Positions 1-8,347 of a stretch of 64,000 nt of DNA are shown in pieces. Each line of letters starts with the position of its first letter. The stretch's first letter is position 1. A model generated the notes under the pieces. It worked only from the letters and a program-made list of their open reading frames with translations, ran no database searches and was not told the DNA's origin. This DNA comes from Actinoplanes octamycinicus (GTDB taxonomy: Bacteria; Actinomycetota; Actinomycetes; Mycobacteriales; Micromonosporaceae): assembly GCF_014205225.1 (NCBI RefSeq), contig NZ_JACHNB010000001.1, positions 7,111,501 through 7,175,500 of the forward strand, given 5' to 3'. Position numbers and translations under genes: made by a program.

Positions 1-537
1 GTGCTCGCCGTCGGCAACGTCACGCACGCCAACCTGTTCCTGGCCGCGTTCGCCGCCGGCATCACCGTCGCCACCTTCGGCCCCCGCCAGCGGGCCGCCT
101 TCGGGCACTTCGGCGAGAACATCGCCGAGCTGCTGAAACTCGCCGCCCTGCTGGTCTTCGGCGCGCTCATCTCACCTACCTTCCTGGGCGAGATCCCGTG
201 GACCGGGTGGCTCTTCGCGATCCTGGCGATCTTCGTGGCCCGCCCGGTCGCGCTCTGGCTGTCCTTCCTGCGCTCCGGCCTGGACCTGCGCGAACAGGCC
301 GCCGCCATGTGGTTCGGCCCGAAAGGCTTCGCCTCGGTCGTCTACGGCCTGCTCGTCCTCGAGTCCGGGGTCGCCGCCGCCGACGACATCTTCCACCTGG
401 TCGCGCTCACCATCGTGCTGTCCATCCTGCTGCACTCGTCGACCGATGTGGTCGTCGCCCGCGCCTTCGACGACCAGGCCGAGGTCCCCGCCTGGTACGG
501 CGTGCTGCGCCGCAAGGCCGGCAACCCCAAAACCTAG
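1..537 (+). CDS. Cation:proton antiporter, C-terminal part (5' end outside window)
   Basis: The window opens inside this gene, so only about the last 178 codons are present. They encode several long hydrophobic helices followed by a short polar tail, and they include the stretch LREQAAAMWFGPKGFASV, typical of the C-terminal half of CPA1-type sodium/proton antiporters. Such proteins exchange Na+ or K+ for protons across the plasma membrane and help with pH and salt balance. The GTG at base 1 is only the window edge and should not be read as the true start. The stop codon lies 12 bp from the end of the convergent VanZ-like gene. The ion specificity cannot be read from this part. Confidence 0.75.
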   Translation: MLAVGNVTHANLFLAAFAAGITVATFGPRQRAAFGHFGENIAELLKLAALLVFGALISPTFLGEIPWTGWLFAILAIFVARPVALWLSFLRSGLDLREQAAAMWFGPKGFASVVYGLLVLESGVAAADDIFHLVALTIVLSILLHSSTDVVVARAFDDQAEVPAWYGVLRRKAGNPKT

Positions 538-549
538 ATCAGGACCGGT

Positions 550-1125
550 TCACCGTACGGCCGGAGCGCGCACGGGCGACGCCCCGGCCGGCACCCGCCA
601 CCACCGTCGGGAGACGAGCGCGGCCAGCCCGGCGCCGACCGCGTTGACCAGCACGTCGTCCACCGAGGAGACCCGGTCCAGGCCGAGCGCGTACTGCAGG
701 GTCTCGACCAGGATCGAGCCGGCCGCGCCGAGCGACAGGATCCGCGGCACCGACCGCAGCGCGGCGAACCGGATCGGCCCGAAGAACCCGAACGCGGCGA
801 AGACCAGCAGGTTGCCGACGATCTGAAGGGTCGCGGTGACCGGCCCGCCGGCGAGCACCTGGAGCAGGTCGTGCAGCGGCACCAGGTTCATCCGCCCGCG
901 GTCCGCCCCGCCGGCATTCGGCAGCAGGATCATCCAGAGCCACGGCACCGTGCCGTAGACGATGCCGACCTCGGCCAGCGCGTCCCGCCACGCCGGAGGC
1001 TCGCCGGGCACCCTCCGGTGGCGGGCCAGCGCCCACGCCACCAGCATGGCGGCGGGCAGCGCCAGCACGGTCAGTACCACCACGCCGGTGATCGTCCCGA
1101 ACCAGTCGTGCCAAGTACTGAGCAT
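550..1125 (-). CDS. VanZ-family membrane protein
   Basis: This 191-residue protein has four to five hydrophobic segments and the VanZ-like pattern: an N-terminal helix, a polar loop with NLVPLHDLLQ, then NLLVFAAFGFFGP and an ETLQYALGLDRVSSVDDVLVNAVGA stretch (split here: ETLQYALGLDR, then SSVDDVLVNAVGA) that resembles the conserved E-x-Q and D-D-x-x-x-N motifs of the family. VanZ homologues confer low-level teicoplanin resistance in enterococci, but most actinobacterial copies have no known role. The ATG at 1125 is chosen because a GGGGG stretch lies just upstream; a GTG two codons earlier is possible. The gene is divergent from the GH64 glucanase. Confidence 0.7.
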   Translation of the reverse strand: MLSTWHDWFGTITGVVVLTVLALPAAMLVAWALARHRRVPGEPPAWRDALAEVGIVYGTVPWLWMILLPNAGGADRGRMNLVPLHDLLQVLAGGPVTATLQIVGNLLVFAAFGFFGPIRFAALRSVPRILSLGAAGSILVETLQYALGLDRVSSVDDVLVNAVGAGLAALVSRRWWRVPAGASPVRAPAVR

Positions 1126-1224
1126 GCGCACCCCCGTGTCGCCCGGCCGCGCATCGTATCCAGGGACGTCCACGGCGCTCACCGCGTACCCCAAATGTGA
1201 ATGGCGTGTTTCCAACATGAGGCA

Positions 1225-1254
1225 TTGACAGTCACGATTGCCGGGGACGAAGAT
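1225..1254 (+). promoter_or_regulatory. Predicted promoter of the GH64 glucanase
   Basis: A consensus TTGACA (1225-1230) is followed after 18 bp by GAAGAT (1249-1254), which keeps the A and T of the actinobacterial TANNNT -10 box. It reads towards the secreted glucanase gene and sits immediately before a 12-bp palindrome. Confidence 0.55.
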
Positions 1255-1258
1255 CTGA

Positions 1259-1270
1259 GAGAGCGCTCTC
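1259..1270. promoter_or_regulatory. LacI-type operator, GAGAGCGCTCTC
   Basis: This perfect 12-bp palindrome with a central CG lies just downstream of the predicted -10 box, where a bound repressor would block initiation. Its core AGCGCT is the same as in the CebR/CelR operator TGGGAGCGCTCCCA that controls cellulase and cellobiose genes in other actinobacteria. That comparison is from known families; binding here is inferred. Confidence 0.55.
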
Positions 1271-1347
1271 ACGGTCCGCGTCGCTCCCCCGACTCGGCAT
1301 CCACGGACCGGTGCGGCGCTTTCCCCCACCAGCCACCGGGAGTCCCC

Positions 1348-3342
1348 ATGTCCACACGAACCAGGCTGTTGAGCGCGCTCGCCGCGCTCGTGACGGCGAT
1401 ACCAGCCGGGGCGGCGGTTGCCGCGCCGGCCGCCCAGGCGGTCGGACCGAACCTGCTGCCGTTCACCGTCACCAACAGCTCGGGGCGCGGCGAAGCGTCC
1501 TACCTCTACATGATCGGCGTCAACCTGAGCACCGGCCGCCTGGGCTACGTCACCGCGGGCGGCACCTTCAACGCCTGGCCGGCCGGCGCGAACCCGCCCT
1601 CCCCCGCTCCGGACGTGGCGATCAACGGCCCGGGCAACGGCGGCAGCACCACGATTCAGATGCCGCGCAACTTCTCCGGCCGGCTCTACATGTCGCTCGG
1701 CCAGAAGCTGAAGTTCTTCCTCACCCCGGACGGCCTGGTCCAGCCGGCGCCGTGGGCGTCCGCCGACCCGAACCACGACATCCTGTTCGACTGGAGCGAG
1801 TTCACCTACAACGACGCCGGGCTGTGGCTGAACAGCTCGCAGGTGGACATGTTCGCCATCCCGCACGTGGTGACGGTCTCCGGCAGCGACGGCACCCGGA
1901 GCACCGGCGCAGTGGTCGCCAACGGCCGGCAGAACGTGATCGACCAGATCCGGGCGCAGTCCGGCTGGGCGAACACCGTGGTGACCCGCTCGGACGGGAC
2001 CGTGCTGCGGGTGCTCGCGCCCGGCAAGGCCGCCGGCGCCGGCCTGATGAGCAGCACCTACCTGGACTCCTACATCACCTCGGCGTGGAACGCCTACACG
2101 AGCAAGACGCTGACCGTGGTGCCGTTCGGCGACCAGCCGAACACCAAGTACTTCGGCCGGACCTCCGGCACCACGATGGTCTTCACGAACAGCTCGGGCG
2201 CGCAGGTGGCGTCGTTCGCCAAGCCGTCCAGCGCCAACGTGTGGGGCTGTGACGGCAACCTGAACGCGCCGAACGACCTGGTGGTCGGGCCGATCGCCCG
2301 GACGCTGTGCGCGGCGCTGAACCGGGGCACGCTCGGCACCATCGACACCCAGCCGGGTGGCGGCGCGGGCGACTTCTACAAGAGCAACCCGACCAACCAG
2401 TACGCGCGGATCATCCACGCGAACATGGCGGACGGGAAGGCGTACGCGTTCGCCTTCGACGACGTGCAGAACCAGGAGTCGCTGGTCTACTCGAACAACC
2501 CGAGCTCGGCCGGGGTCACCCTCTCCCCGTTCGTCGGCGGTGGCGGCGGCGGGGGTGGCGGTGGCGGCACGGTCACCGGTTACCCGGTCGCCGGTCCGGG
2601 CGGCAAGTGCGTGGACGTCGCCGGCGACGACACCGGGGGCAACGGCGCGGCGGTGCAGCTCTGGGACTGCCAGGCCGGCGCCAAGGACCAGCACTGGACG
2701 CTCACCAACGGCACCCTGCGCACCCTCGGCCGCTGCCTGGACATCACCGGCAACGGTACGGCCAACGGCGCCAAGCTGGAACTGTGGGACTGCAACGGGG
2801 TCGGCGGCCAGCAGTTCGTCACCCAGGCCGACGGCTCGCTGCGCAACCCGCAGTCCGGCCGGTGCGTCGACTCGCCGTCCGGCAGCACCGCGAACGGCGC
2901 CCGGCTGCAGATCTGGGACTGCAACGGGTCCGGCGCGCAGAAGTTCGCCTACAACGGCGGCGCCACCAACCTGACCGCGCCCGGCGGCAAGTGCGTCGAC
3001 GTGGCCGGCGACGACACCGGCGGGGACGGCGCGGCGGTCCAGCTCTGGGACTGCCAGCTGACCGCCCGCGACCAGCACTGGGCCTGGACCGGCCAGTCGC
3101 TGACCACCCTCGGCATGTGCCTGGACATCGCCGGCGGCGGCACGGCCAACGGCAGCCAGCTGCAGCTGCACAACTGCACCGGCAACCCGGCGCAGACCTG
3201 GGTCGTGAACGCCAACGGCACGATCACCAACCCGCAGTCCGGCCGCTGCATCGACTCGCCGTCCGGCAGCACCGCCAACGGCGCCCGCCTGCAGATCTGG
3301 GACTGCAACGGCTCCGCGGCGCAAAAGTTCGCCAAGGCCTGA
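1348..3342 (+). CDS. Secreted GH64 beta-1,3-glucanase with two ricin-type lectin modules
   Basis: The 664-residue product has a Sec signal peptide (about residues 1-31), a GH64 domain (about 32-393), a glycine-only linker (about 396-406) and two ricin B-type modules (about 411-535 and 543-663) with repeated QLWDC and QIWDC motifs. GH64 enzymes are laminaripentaose-producing beta-1,3-glucanases that attack fungal and plant glucan outside the cell. The two catalytic acids known from the Streptomyces enzyme, Glu and Asp 16 residues apart, are present as Glu151 in DWSEFTYND and Asp167 in SQVDMF. The ATG at 1348 is supported by GGGAG upstream and by the signal peptide. Expression is probably repressed at the 1259-1270 palindrome. 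Confidence 0.92.
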   Translation: MSTRTRLLSALAALVTAIPAGAAVAAPAAQAVGPNLLPFTVTNSSGRGEASYLYMIGVNLSTGRLGYVTAGGTFNAWPAGANPPSPAPDVAINGPGNGGSTTIQMPRNFSGRLYMSLGQKLKFFLTPDGLVQPAPWASADPNHDILFDWSEFTYNDAGLWLNSSQVDMFAIPHVVTVSGSDGTRSTGAVVANGRQNVIDQIRAQSGWANTVVTRSDGTVLRVLAPGKAAGAGLMSSTYLDSYITSAWNAYTSKTLTVVPFGDQPNTKYFGRTSGTTMVFTNSSGAQVASFAKPSSANVWGCDGNLNAPNDLVVGPIARTLCAALNRGTLGTIDTQPGGGAGDFYKSNPTNQYARIIHANMADGKAYAFAFDDVQNQESLVYSNNPSSAGVTLSPFVGGGGGGGGGGGTVTGYPVAGPGGKCVDVAGDDTGGNGAAVQLWDCQAGAKDQHWTLTNGTLRTLGRCLDITGNGTANGAKLELWDCNGVGGQQFVTQADGSLRNPQSGRCVDSPSGSTANGARLQIWDCNGSGAQKFAYNGGATNLTAPGGKCVDVAGDDTGGDGAAVQLWDCQLTARDQHWAWTGQSLTTLGMCLDIAGGGTANGSQLQLHNCTGNPAQTWVVNANGTITNPQSGRCIDSPSGSTANGARLQIWDCNGSAAQKFAKA

Positions 3343-3356
3343 GCCTCGGCCACCAC

Positions 3357-3384
3357 GGGCCCCGAAGCGTTCGCTTCGGGGCCC
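3357..3384. terminator. Hairpin terminator after the GH64 gene
   Basis: Arms GGGCCCCGAAGC and GCTTCGGGGCCC form a strong stem 14 bp after the stop codon. There is no T-run, as is usual for high-GC actinobacterial terminators. Confidence 0.7.
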
Positions 3385-3435
3385 GTTCCCATGCCCGCGA
3401 TCCTCTCGCCCCGGTTCCGGAACCGTAAAGGCACA

Positions 3436-3465
3436 TTGACATTCTTTGATGTGTCCTGACAACGT
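3436..3465 (+). promoter_or_regulatory. Predicted promoter of the GH92 mannosidase
   Basis: TTGACA (3436-3441) and CAACGT (3460-3465) are 18 bp apart. The weak -10 hexamer lies inside the palindrome at 3457-3470, so repressor and polymerase would compete directly. Confidence 0.45.
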
Positions 3466-3470
3466 TGTCA
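3457..3470. promoter_or_regulatory. LacI-type operator, TGACAACGTTGTCA
   Basis: This perfect 14-bp palindrome with the central CG typical of LacI-family sites overlaps the predicted -10 region, 30 bp before the start of the GH92 gene. It differs from the operator at 1259-1270 and from the AAACCGGTT sites at 18 kb, so a different repressor is implied. Confidence 0.6.
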
Positions 3471-3500
3471 TCCCATGTCATCTCCGAAGGGACGGCAACG

Positions 3501-6500
3501 ATGCTCCGTACCCTCGCCGCCGCTGTGGCCCTCCTCGCCGCCGTGGCCCTCTTCGTTCCAGCCCCGGCCCAGGCCGCCGACCTCGACCTCACCGGATACG
3601 TCAACCCGTTCGTCGGCACCGACGACAGCAACTCCCCGAACCCGGTCGGCGGCGGCGCCGGCGGCAGCACCTTCCCCGGCGCCACCGTGCCGTTCGGGAT
3701 GGTGCAGTTCAGCCCGGACACCCCGACCGGCTCACCGTCCGGTTACCGCGACCGGGACCGGACCATCGAGTCGTTCAGCCTCACCCACTTCAACGGGGCC
3801 GGCTGCCCGAACAACGAGGACCTGCCGATCCTGCCGATCACCGGCAACCTCGGCTCGTCACCGGGCAACGCCTGGACCTCGTACGCCAGCGGCTACACCA
3901 AGGCCAACGAGTCGGCATCCCCCGGCTACTACAAGAACCGGCTGGACAAGTACGGCGTGGACGCCGAACTGAGCGCCACCACCCGGACCGGCGCGCTGCG
4001 GCTCACCTACCCCGCCACGACCAGCGCCCGGGTGCTGATCAATGCCTCCCGGTCGGCCACCGGCGACCGGGCCGGCACCGTGACGATCACCGGCAACCGG
4101 GTCTGGGGCGAGCACACCGCCGGCGGGTTCTGCGGCGGGCGGACGTTCAAGATGTACTACTCGATCCTGTTCGACCGGTCGCCCACCGGCGTCGGCACGT
4201 TCAGCGGCGGCACGGTCAGCGCCGGCTCGACCAGCGCCGGCGGGAACCAGGTCGGCGCCTACGTCACCTTCGACACCAGCGCCAACCAGGTGGTCACCGC
4301 GACGATCGGGATCTCCTTCGTGAGCGTGGCGAACGCGCAGAACAACGCCACCGCGGAGGCCGGCGCGTTCGATACGGTCCGGTCGGACGCCGACACCAAG
4401 TGGAACGCGGCGCTGAATCGGGTCCAGGTGACCGGCGGGAGCACGACCGACCTGCAGAAGTTCTACACCGCGCTCTACCACGTGCTGATGAACCCGAACA
4501 TCGCCAGCGACACCAACGGGCAGTACATGGGATTCGACGGCGCGGTGCACACCGCCTCGCATCCGGTCTATCAGAACTATTCCGGCTGGGACATCTACCG
4601 CTCGTGGGCGGCGTTGACCGCGCTGATCGCGCCGGACGTGATGAGCGACATCGTCAAGTCGATGGTGCTCGACGGCCAGCAGGGCGGGCTCCTGCCGAAA
4701 TGGTCGCACCAGAGCATCGAGGACTTCGTGATGCCCGGCGATCCCGGGCCGATCATCGTGGCCAGCGCCTACGCCTTCGGGGTGCGCGGGTTCGACACGG
4801 CGGCGGCGCTCGCGCTGATGAAGAAGAGCGCCACCGGCGGCAGCACCCAGGGCTATGTGCTGCGCGGCAATCGCGGCTCCTTCGAGAGCGGGCACTACAT
4901 TCCCGGCAATCCGTCGGAGACCCTGGAATACGCGTCCAGTGACTTCGCGATCAGCCAGTTCGCCAAAGCGGTCGGCGACACCGCGGCGTACAACACCTAC
5001 GCGACCCATTCGCAGTACTGGCGCAGCCTGTTCAACGGCGAATCGTCCTACATCCACACCCGGGACAGCGGCGGCGCCTGGGCCTGGCCGCTGAACCCGG
5101 CGACCGAGAGCCCCTATGTCGAGGGCAACGCCGCCCAGTACACCTGGATGGTGCCGCACAACCTGGGCGCGCTGGTCACCCTGATGGGCGGCCCGGCCAC
5201 CGCGGTGCAGCGCCTCGACCACCACTTCACCGAGCTCAACGGGGGCCTGTCCCGGCCGTACTTCTACGTCGGCAACGAGCCGGAGCACGGCGTGCCGTGG
5301 ACCTACCACTACGCCCGCAAACCGGCCGGCGCCTCGGACGCGGTCCGCCGGGTGATGAGCGAGTCGTTCACCACCGGCGCCGGCGGCCTGCCCGGCAACG
5401 ACGACCTCGGCGCGACCAGCGCCTGGTACGTCTGGGCGGCGCTCGGCCTCTACCCGGTCACGCCCGGCGCCGACACCCTGGCGGTGCACGGCGGCCTCTT
5501 CCCGACCGCGCTGATCCAGCGGCCCGGCGGCACCATCACCATCACCGGCGGCAGCGCCACCAACCGGTACGTCCAGGCGCTCGCCGTCGACGGCGCCGCC
5601 ACCAGCCACAGCTGGATCCGCTATCCGCAGATCGGCGGCGGGGCCACCATCGCGTACACGATGGGCTCCTCCCCCAGCGGCAGCTGGGGCACCGCGGCCG
5701 GCGACGTCCCGCCCAGCTTCGGCGACGGCGCCCAGCAGCCGCCCGCCGAACCGGACCTCGGCGCGAACCTGGCGCTGACCAAACCGGTCACCGCCGGCGC
5801 GGCCGCGTGCGGCAGCGCCGAAGCCCCGGCCAAGGCGGTCGACGGCCTGCTCAAGGACAACAGCAAGTGGTGCACCACGAGCACGCCGCGCACGCTGACC
5901 GTCGACCTCGGCTCGGCGCAGACCGTCTCGTCGTTCATCGTCAAGCACGCCGGCCTCGGCGGCGAACGGACCAACTGGAACACCGGCGGGTTCACCGTCG
6001 CCACCAGCACCGACAACGCGACCTGGTCGACCGCGGTCACGGTCAGCGGCGCCCGGGCCAGCCGCACCTACGCGCCGATCCCGGCCCGCACCGCCCGCTA
6101 CGTCCGCCTCGACGTCACCACCCCGGCCAACGACGGCAACACCGCCGCCCGCATCTTCGAACTGGAGGTGTACGGATCCAGCAGCTTCCCGGCCGACCTG
6201 GCGCTGCGCCGCCCGGCCACCGCCGACTCGGCGTGCGGCGCGAACGAGGGCGCCGACCGGGCGGTCAACGGCAGCTGGCTGGGCGGCTGGAACGACAAGT
6301 GGTGCTCCGGCGGGGCGACCAAGTGGCTGCAGACCGACCTGGGCGGCACCAGACACATCGGCTCGGTGGTGCTCCGGCACGCCGGGGCGGGCGGTGAGTT
6401 CCCGGCCTGGAACACCCGGGACTTCGACCTGCTCACCTCGGACGACGGGACGACCTGGACGACCCGGGCCACGGTCCGCGGCAACACCGCGGACAGCACC

Positions 6501-6608
6501 ACCACCACGATCAACACCGATGCCCGGTACGTCCGGCTGAACGTGCTGACGCCGGCCAGCGACGGCAACACCGCCGCCCGTATCTACGAGTTCGACGTAC
6601 GCGGCTGA
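3501..6608 (+). CDS. Secreted GH92 alpha-mannosidase with two F5/8 type C domains
   Basis: The 1035-residue product starts with a signal peptide (about 1-26) and continues with a full GH92 domain (about 30-745) showing YVNPFVGTDDSN, FPGATVPFGMVQFSPDTP and GNDDLGATSAWYVW. Two F5/8 type C (discoidin) carbohydrate-binding domains follow at about 756-890 and 899-1034. GH92 enzymes are calcium-dependent exo-alpha-mannosidases, mostly alpha-1,2, that trim fungal mannan and N-glycans. The ATG at 3501 is chosen because it begins the signal peptide and AAGGGACGG lies upstream. The gene has its own promoter and operator and is not co-transcribed with the glucanase, although both fit fungal wall digestion. 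The linkage specificity is inferred from the family. Confidence 0.92.
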   Translation: MLRTLAAAVALLAAVALFVPAPAQAADLDLTGYVNPFVGTDDSNSPNPVGGGAGGSTFPGATVPFGMVQFSPDTPTGSPSGYRDRDRTIESFSLTHFNGAGCPNNEDLPILPITGNLGSSPGNAWTSYASGYTKANESASPGYYKNRLDKYGVDAELSATTRTGALRLTYPATTSARVLINASRSATGDRAGTVTITGNRVWGEHTAGGFCGGRTFKMYYSILFDRSPTGVGTFSGGTVSAGSTSAGGNQVGAYVTFDTSANQVVTATIGISFVSVANAQNNATAEAGAFDTVRSDADTKWNAALNRVQVTGGSTTDLQKFYTALYHVLMNPNIASDTNGQYMGFDGAVHTASHPVYQNYSGWDIYRSWAALTALIAPDVMSDIVKSMVLDGQQGGLLPKWSHQSIEDFVMPGDPGPIIVASAYAFGVRGFDTAAALALMKKSATGGSTQGYVLRGNRGSFESGHYIPGNPSETLEYASSDFAISQFAKAVGDTAAYNTYATHSQYWRSLFNGESSYIHTRDSGGAWAWPLNPATESPYVEGNAAQYTWMVPHNLGALVTLMGGPATAVQRLDHHFTELNGGLSRPYFYVGNEPEHGVPWTYHYARKPAGASDAVRRVMSESFTTGAGGLPGNDDLGATSAWYVWAALGLYPVTPGADTLAVHGGLFPTALIQRPGGTITITGGSATNRYVQALAVDGAATSHSWIRYPQIGGGATIAYTMGSSPSGSWGTAAGDVPPSFGDGAQQPPAEPDLGANLALTKPVTAGAAACGSAEAPAKAVDGLLKDNSKWCTTSTPRTLTVDLGSAQTVSSFIVKHAGLGGERTNWNTGGFTVATSTDNATWSTAVTVSGARASRTYAPIPARTARYVRLDVTTPANDGNTAARIFELEVYGSSSFPADLALRRPATADSACGANEGADRAVNGSWLGGWNDKWCSGGATKWLQTDLGGTRHIGSVVLRHAGAGGEFPAWNTRDFDLLTSDDGTTWTTRATVRGNTADSTTTTINTDARYVRLNVLTPASDGNTAARIYEFDVRG

Positions 6609-6622
6609 CCCTGTCACCGGCC

Positions 6623-6658
6623 ATCCCGCGCTGGGCCCGTACGGACCCGGCGCGGGAT
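6623..6658. terminator. Bidirectional terminator hairpin
   Basis: ATCCCGCGC (6623-6631) pairs with GCGCGGGAT (6650-6658). The hairpin lies between the convergent ends of the GH92 gene and the unknown minus-strand gene and can serve both. Confidence 0.6.
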
Positions 6659-6668
6659 CGGCCCGGTC

Positions 6669-7976
6669 TCACGTCAACTCGGGGAAGCACCAGCCGGCCA
6701 GGTGCCGCAGGTCCTTGGCGTTGCCGAGCGGCACCCGGTCCGGCGCCGGGCGGTCCTCGGGCGGCGGAGGCAGGTCACGCGCGACCGGCCGGACGCGCGG
6801 TGTCCTCTCCAGCTGTGCGGTCCACTGCTGCCAGCGTCCCTCACGACGGCCCCGGAACCCGCGGCCCTCGACGTCGTCCGCCGTGGGTGGGCGGGCAAAG
6901 AAGCCGTCGAGGTACTCGACGAGGCCGTACCACCGGCCGTTGCGGTCCTGCGTCTCGTGGCAGAAGGCCAGGACCCAGGCGTCCTCGCGGCACTGCACGG
7001 CGTAGACGTCGCCGGCTCGGGCCTCGCCCCGCAGCGGAGCGGCGAGTCGGACCGTGGCGGACACCCGGCGCGGTGCGACCGGGGCCGGAGCCGGTGGGCG
7101 CTCGTCCGGCCGGGCGAGATGGCCGAACAGCCGGTCCACCAGCGACTCGGTGACGCCGTGCGCAGCGGTCCAGAACGACAGTGGGGCGCTCACCTCCACC
7201 CGGACGCTGGGACGTTCGTCGCGCTGGCGAGCCGTAGTGAAAGCCGTGAACATGCCCGGATGATCCGGGGTCTGCAGGATGCCGAGGAAGGCCAGATCCT
7301 CCAACAGGGCCGTATACGCAGCGGTGGACCGGCTCGCGAGCAGGCCGCGGTCTCGGAGCGCCCGCGCGGCCCGCCCCGGCCGGGTGGCCGGGGGCAGCGA
7401 CCGGATCACGTCGAGGATCTCGTGCAGTGTCCACACGTCGAGCGGATCGGGCGTGGGCCACGGTTGCGCCGCGGCCTCCAGCGCCAGAATGTACCGGCAC
7501 ACGTCGCCCGGCAGCGGCGATCCGGACCGGACGCGGCGCCACCACGCCATCGTGGTGTCGACCGTGGTGGTGCGGTCGAGAAAGCAGACACCGCAGGTCC
7601 GGGCGCCCGGATCGGCGGGGAACGGGTGGGCGGGCATCGCGGTGCCCAGCGCCAAGGCGGGCAGCAGCGCCCGCCACCGCAGCCGAGCGTGCCCGAGACC
7701 GGCTACGAAGGCGTCCGCGGCGGCCCGCTCGTCCACCGCGCCGGCGAGCCGGCGCAGCGTCGTCACCGCCTCGTCGTGCTCGAACTCGCGGAACGAGTTG
7801 GGCGTCAGGCCGCGCTCGGCGAGCGCCCGCAGCTCCTCGGCCGTGATCGTCGCGGGCACGTGATGGGCATGCCGACCAGCGGCGTCGAGGTGGGCGTTCT
7901 CGTTCGCATAGACGCGGTCGAGCAGCGCCAACGCCGCTTCGTCCTCCACGGCGCCGAGCATAACCATGCCCGCCAT
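6669..7976 (-). CDS. Protein of unknown function (about 435 aa)
   Basis: I do not recognise this family. The protein is soluble, acidic to neutral and rich in Arg, Ala and Pro. It has a helical N-terminal half with a possible Cys pair (RTCGVCFLDR) in a segment followed by TMAWWRRVRSGS, and a C-terminal half with a beta-rich stretch around AGDVYAVQCREDAWVLAFCHETQDRNGRWYG (given in parts: GDVYAVQCREDAWVL, FCHETQDRNGRWYG), which looks like a small barrel that could bind a ligand. Strong G/C third-position bias over its whole length supports it as real. Three in-frame ATGs (7976, 7967, 7961) compete and none has a clear ribosome-binding site, so the start is uncertain. No neighbour hints at its job. 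Confidence 0.6.
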   Translation of the reverse strand: MAGMVMLGAVEDEAALALLDRVYANENAHLDAAGRHAHHVPATITAEELRALAERGLTPNSFREFEHDEAVTTLRRLAGAVDERAAADAFVAGLGHARLRWRALLPALALGTAMPAHPFPADPGARTCGVCFLDRTTTVDTTMAWWRRVRSGSPLPGDVCRYILALEAAAQPWPTPDPLDVWTLHEILDVIRSLPPATRPGRAARALRDRGLLASRSTAAYTALLEDLAFLGILQTPDHPGMFTAFTTARQRDERPSVRVEVSAPLSFWTAAHGVTESLVDRLFGHLARPDERPPAPAPVAPRRVSATVRLAAPLRGEARAGDVYAVQCREDAWVLAFCHETQDRNGRWYGLVEYLDGFFARPPTADDVEGRGFRGRREGRWQQWTAQLERTPRVRPVARDLPPPPEDRPAPDRVPLGNAKDLRHLAGWCFPELT

Positions 7977-8347
7977 TCGCCGGGGCAGGACGATGCACCA
8001 TGCGAACCACACCACAACGGTTCCAGGCAACCGACTACCGGGACGTTCGACTAGGCCACGGCGCCGCCGTCAGGAGTACCTCGGTGGATGACCGCCGCCT
8101 AATGAGCGTATGACCGGGCTGGGCCTGGAGCAGGTCACAACGCTGATCTTGAGATTGATGTCGACATCGTCGGCATCAATGGATGACGGCCCATCTCAGC
8201 GGTCGCCACATCGGGTGGATGCTGCAGTCCGGAACGGCTAAGAGATCGTGTGGCCTCCGGAAACGTCCGGCTGAGGGCTATGGTGTCCGGTGATGCCCGG
8301 TTCGGCGAGCCGGGATCACCGTTCATCGGAATCGTTAGGGGTGGCCG
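7977..8347. other. Intergenic region before the XRE gene
   Basis: This 371-bp gap holds the divergent promoters of the unknown gene and the XRE regulator. The only structure I see is an inverted repeat, ATTGATG (8154-8160) with CATCAAT (8174-8180). It is lower in GC than its surroundings, and I see no convincing gene in it. Confidence 0.4.
8154..8180. promoter_or_regulatory. Inverted repeat ATTGATG-N13-CATCAAT
   Basis: Perfect 7-bp arms separated by 13 bp lie about 170 bp upstream of the XRE gene. It is a candidate regulatory site, possibly for that regulator; this is inference only. Confidence 0.3.

Noticed and set aside
550..3471. A 973-codon frame antisense to the GH64 gene
   Set aside because: Only its last ~191 codons (the VanZ-like gene) look like a protein. 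The rest mirrors the ricin repeats and the glucanase, as expected from high-GC antisense frames that lack stop codons.
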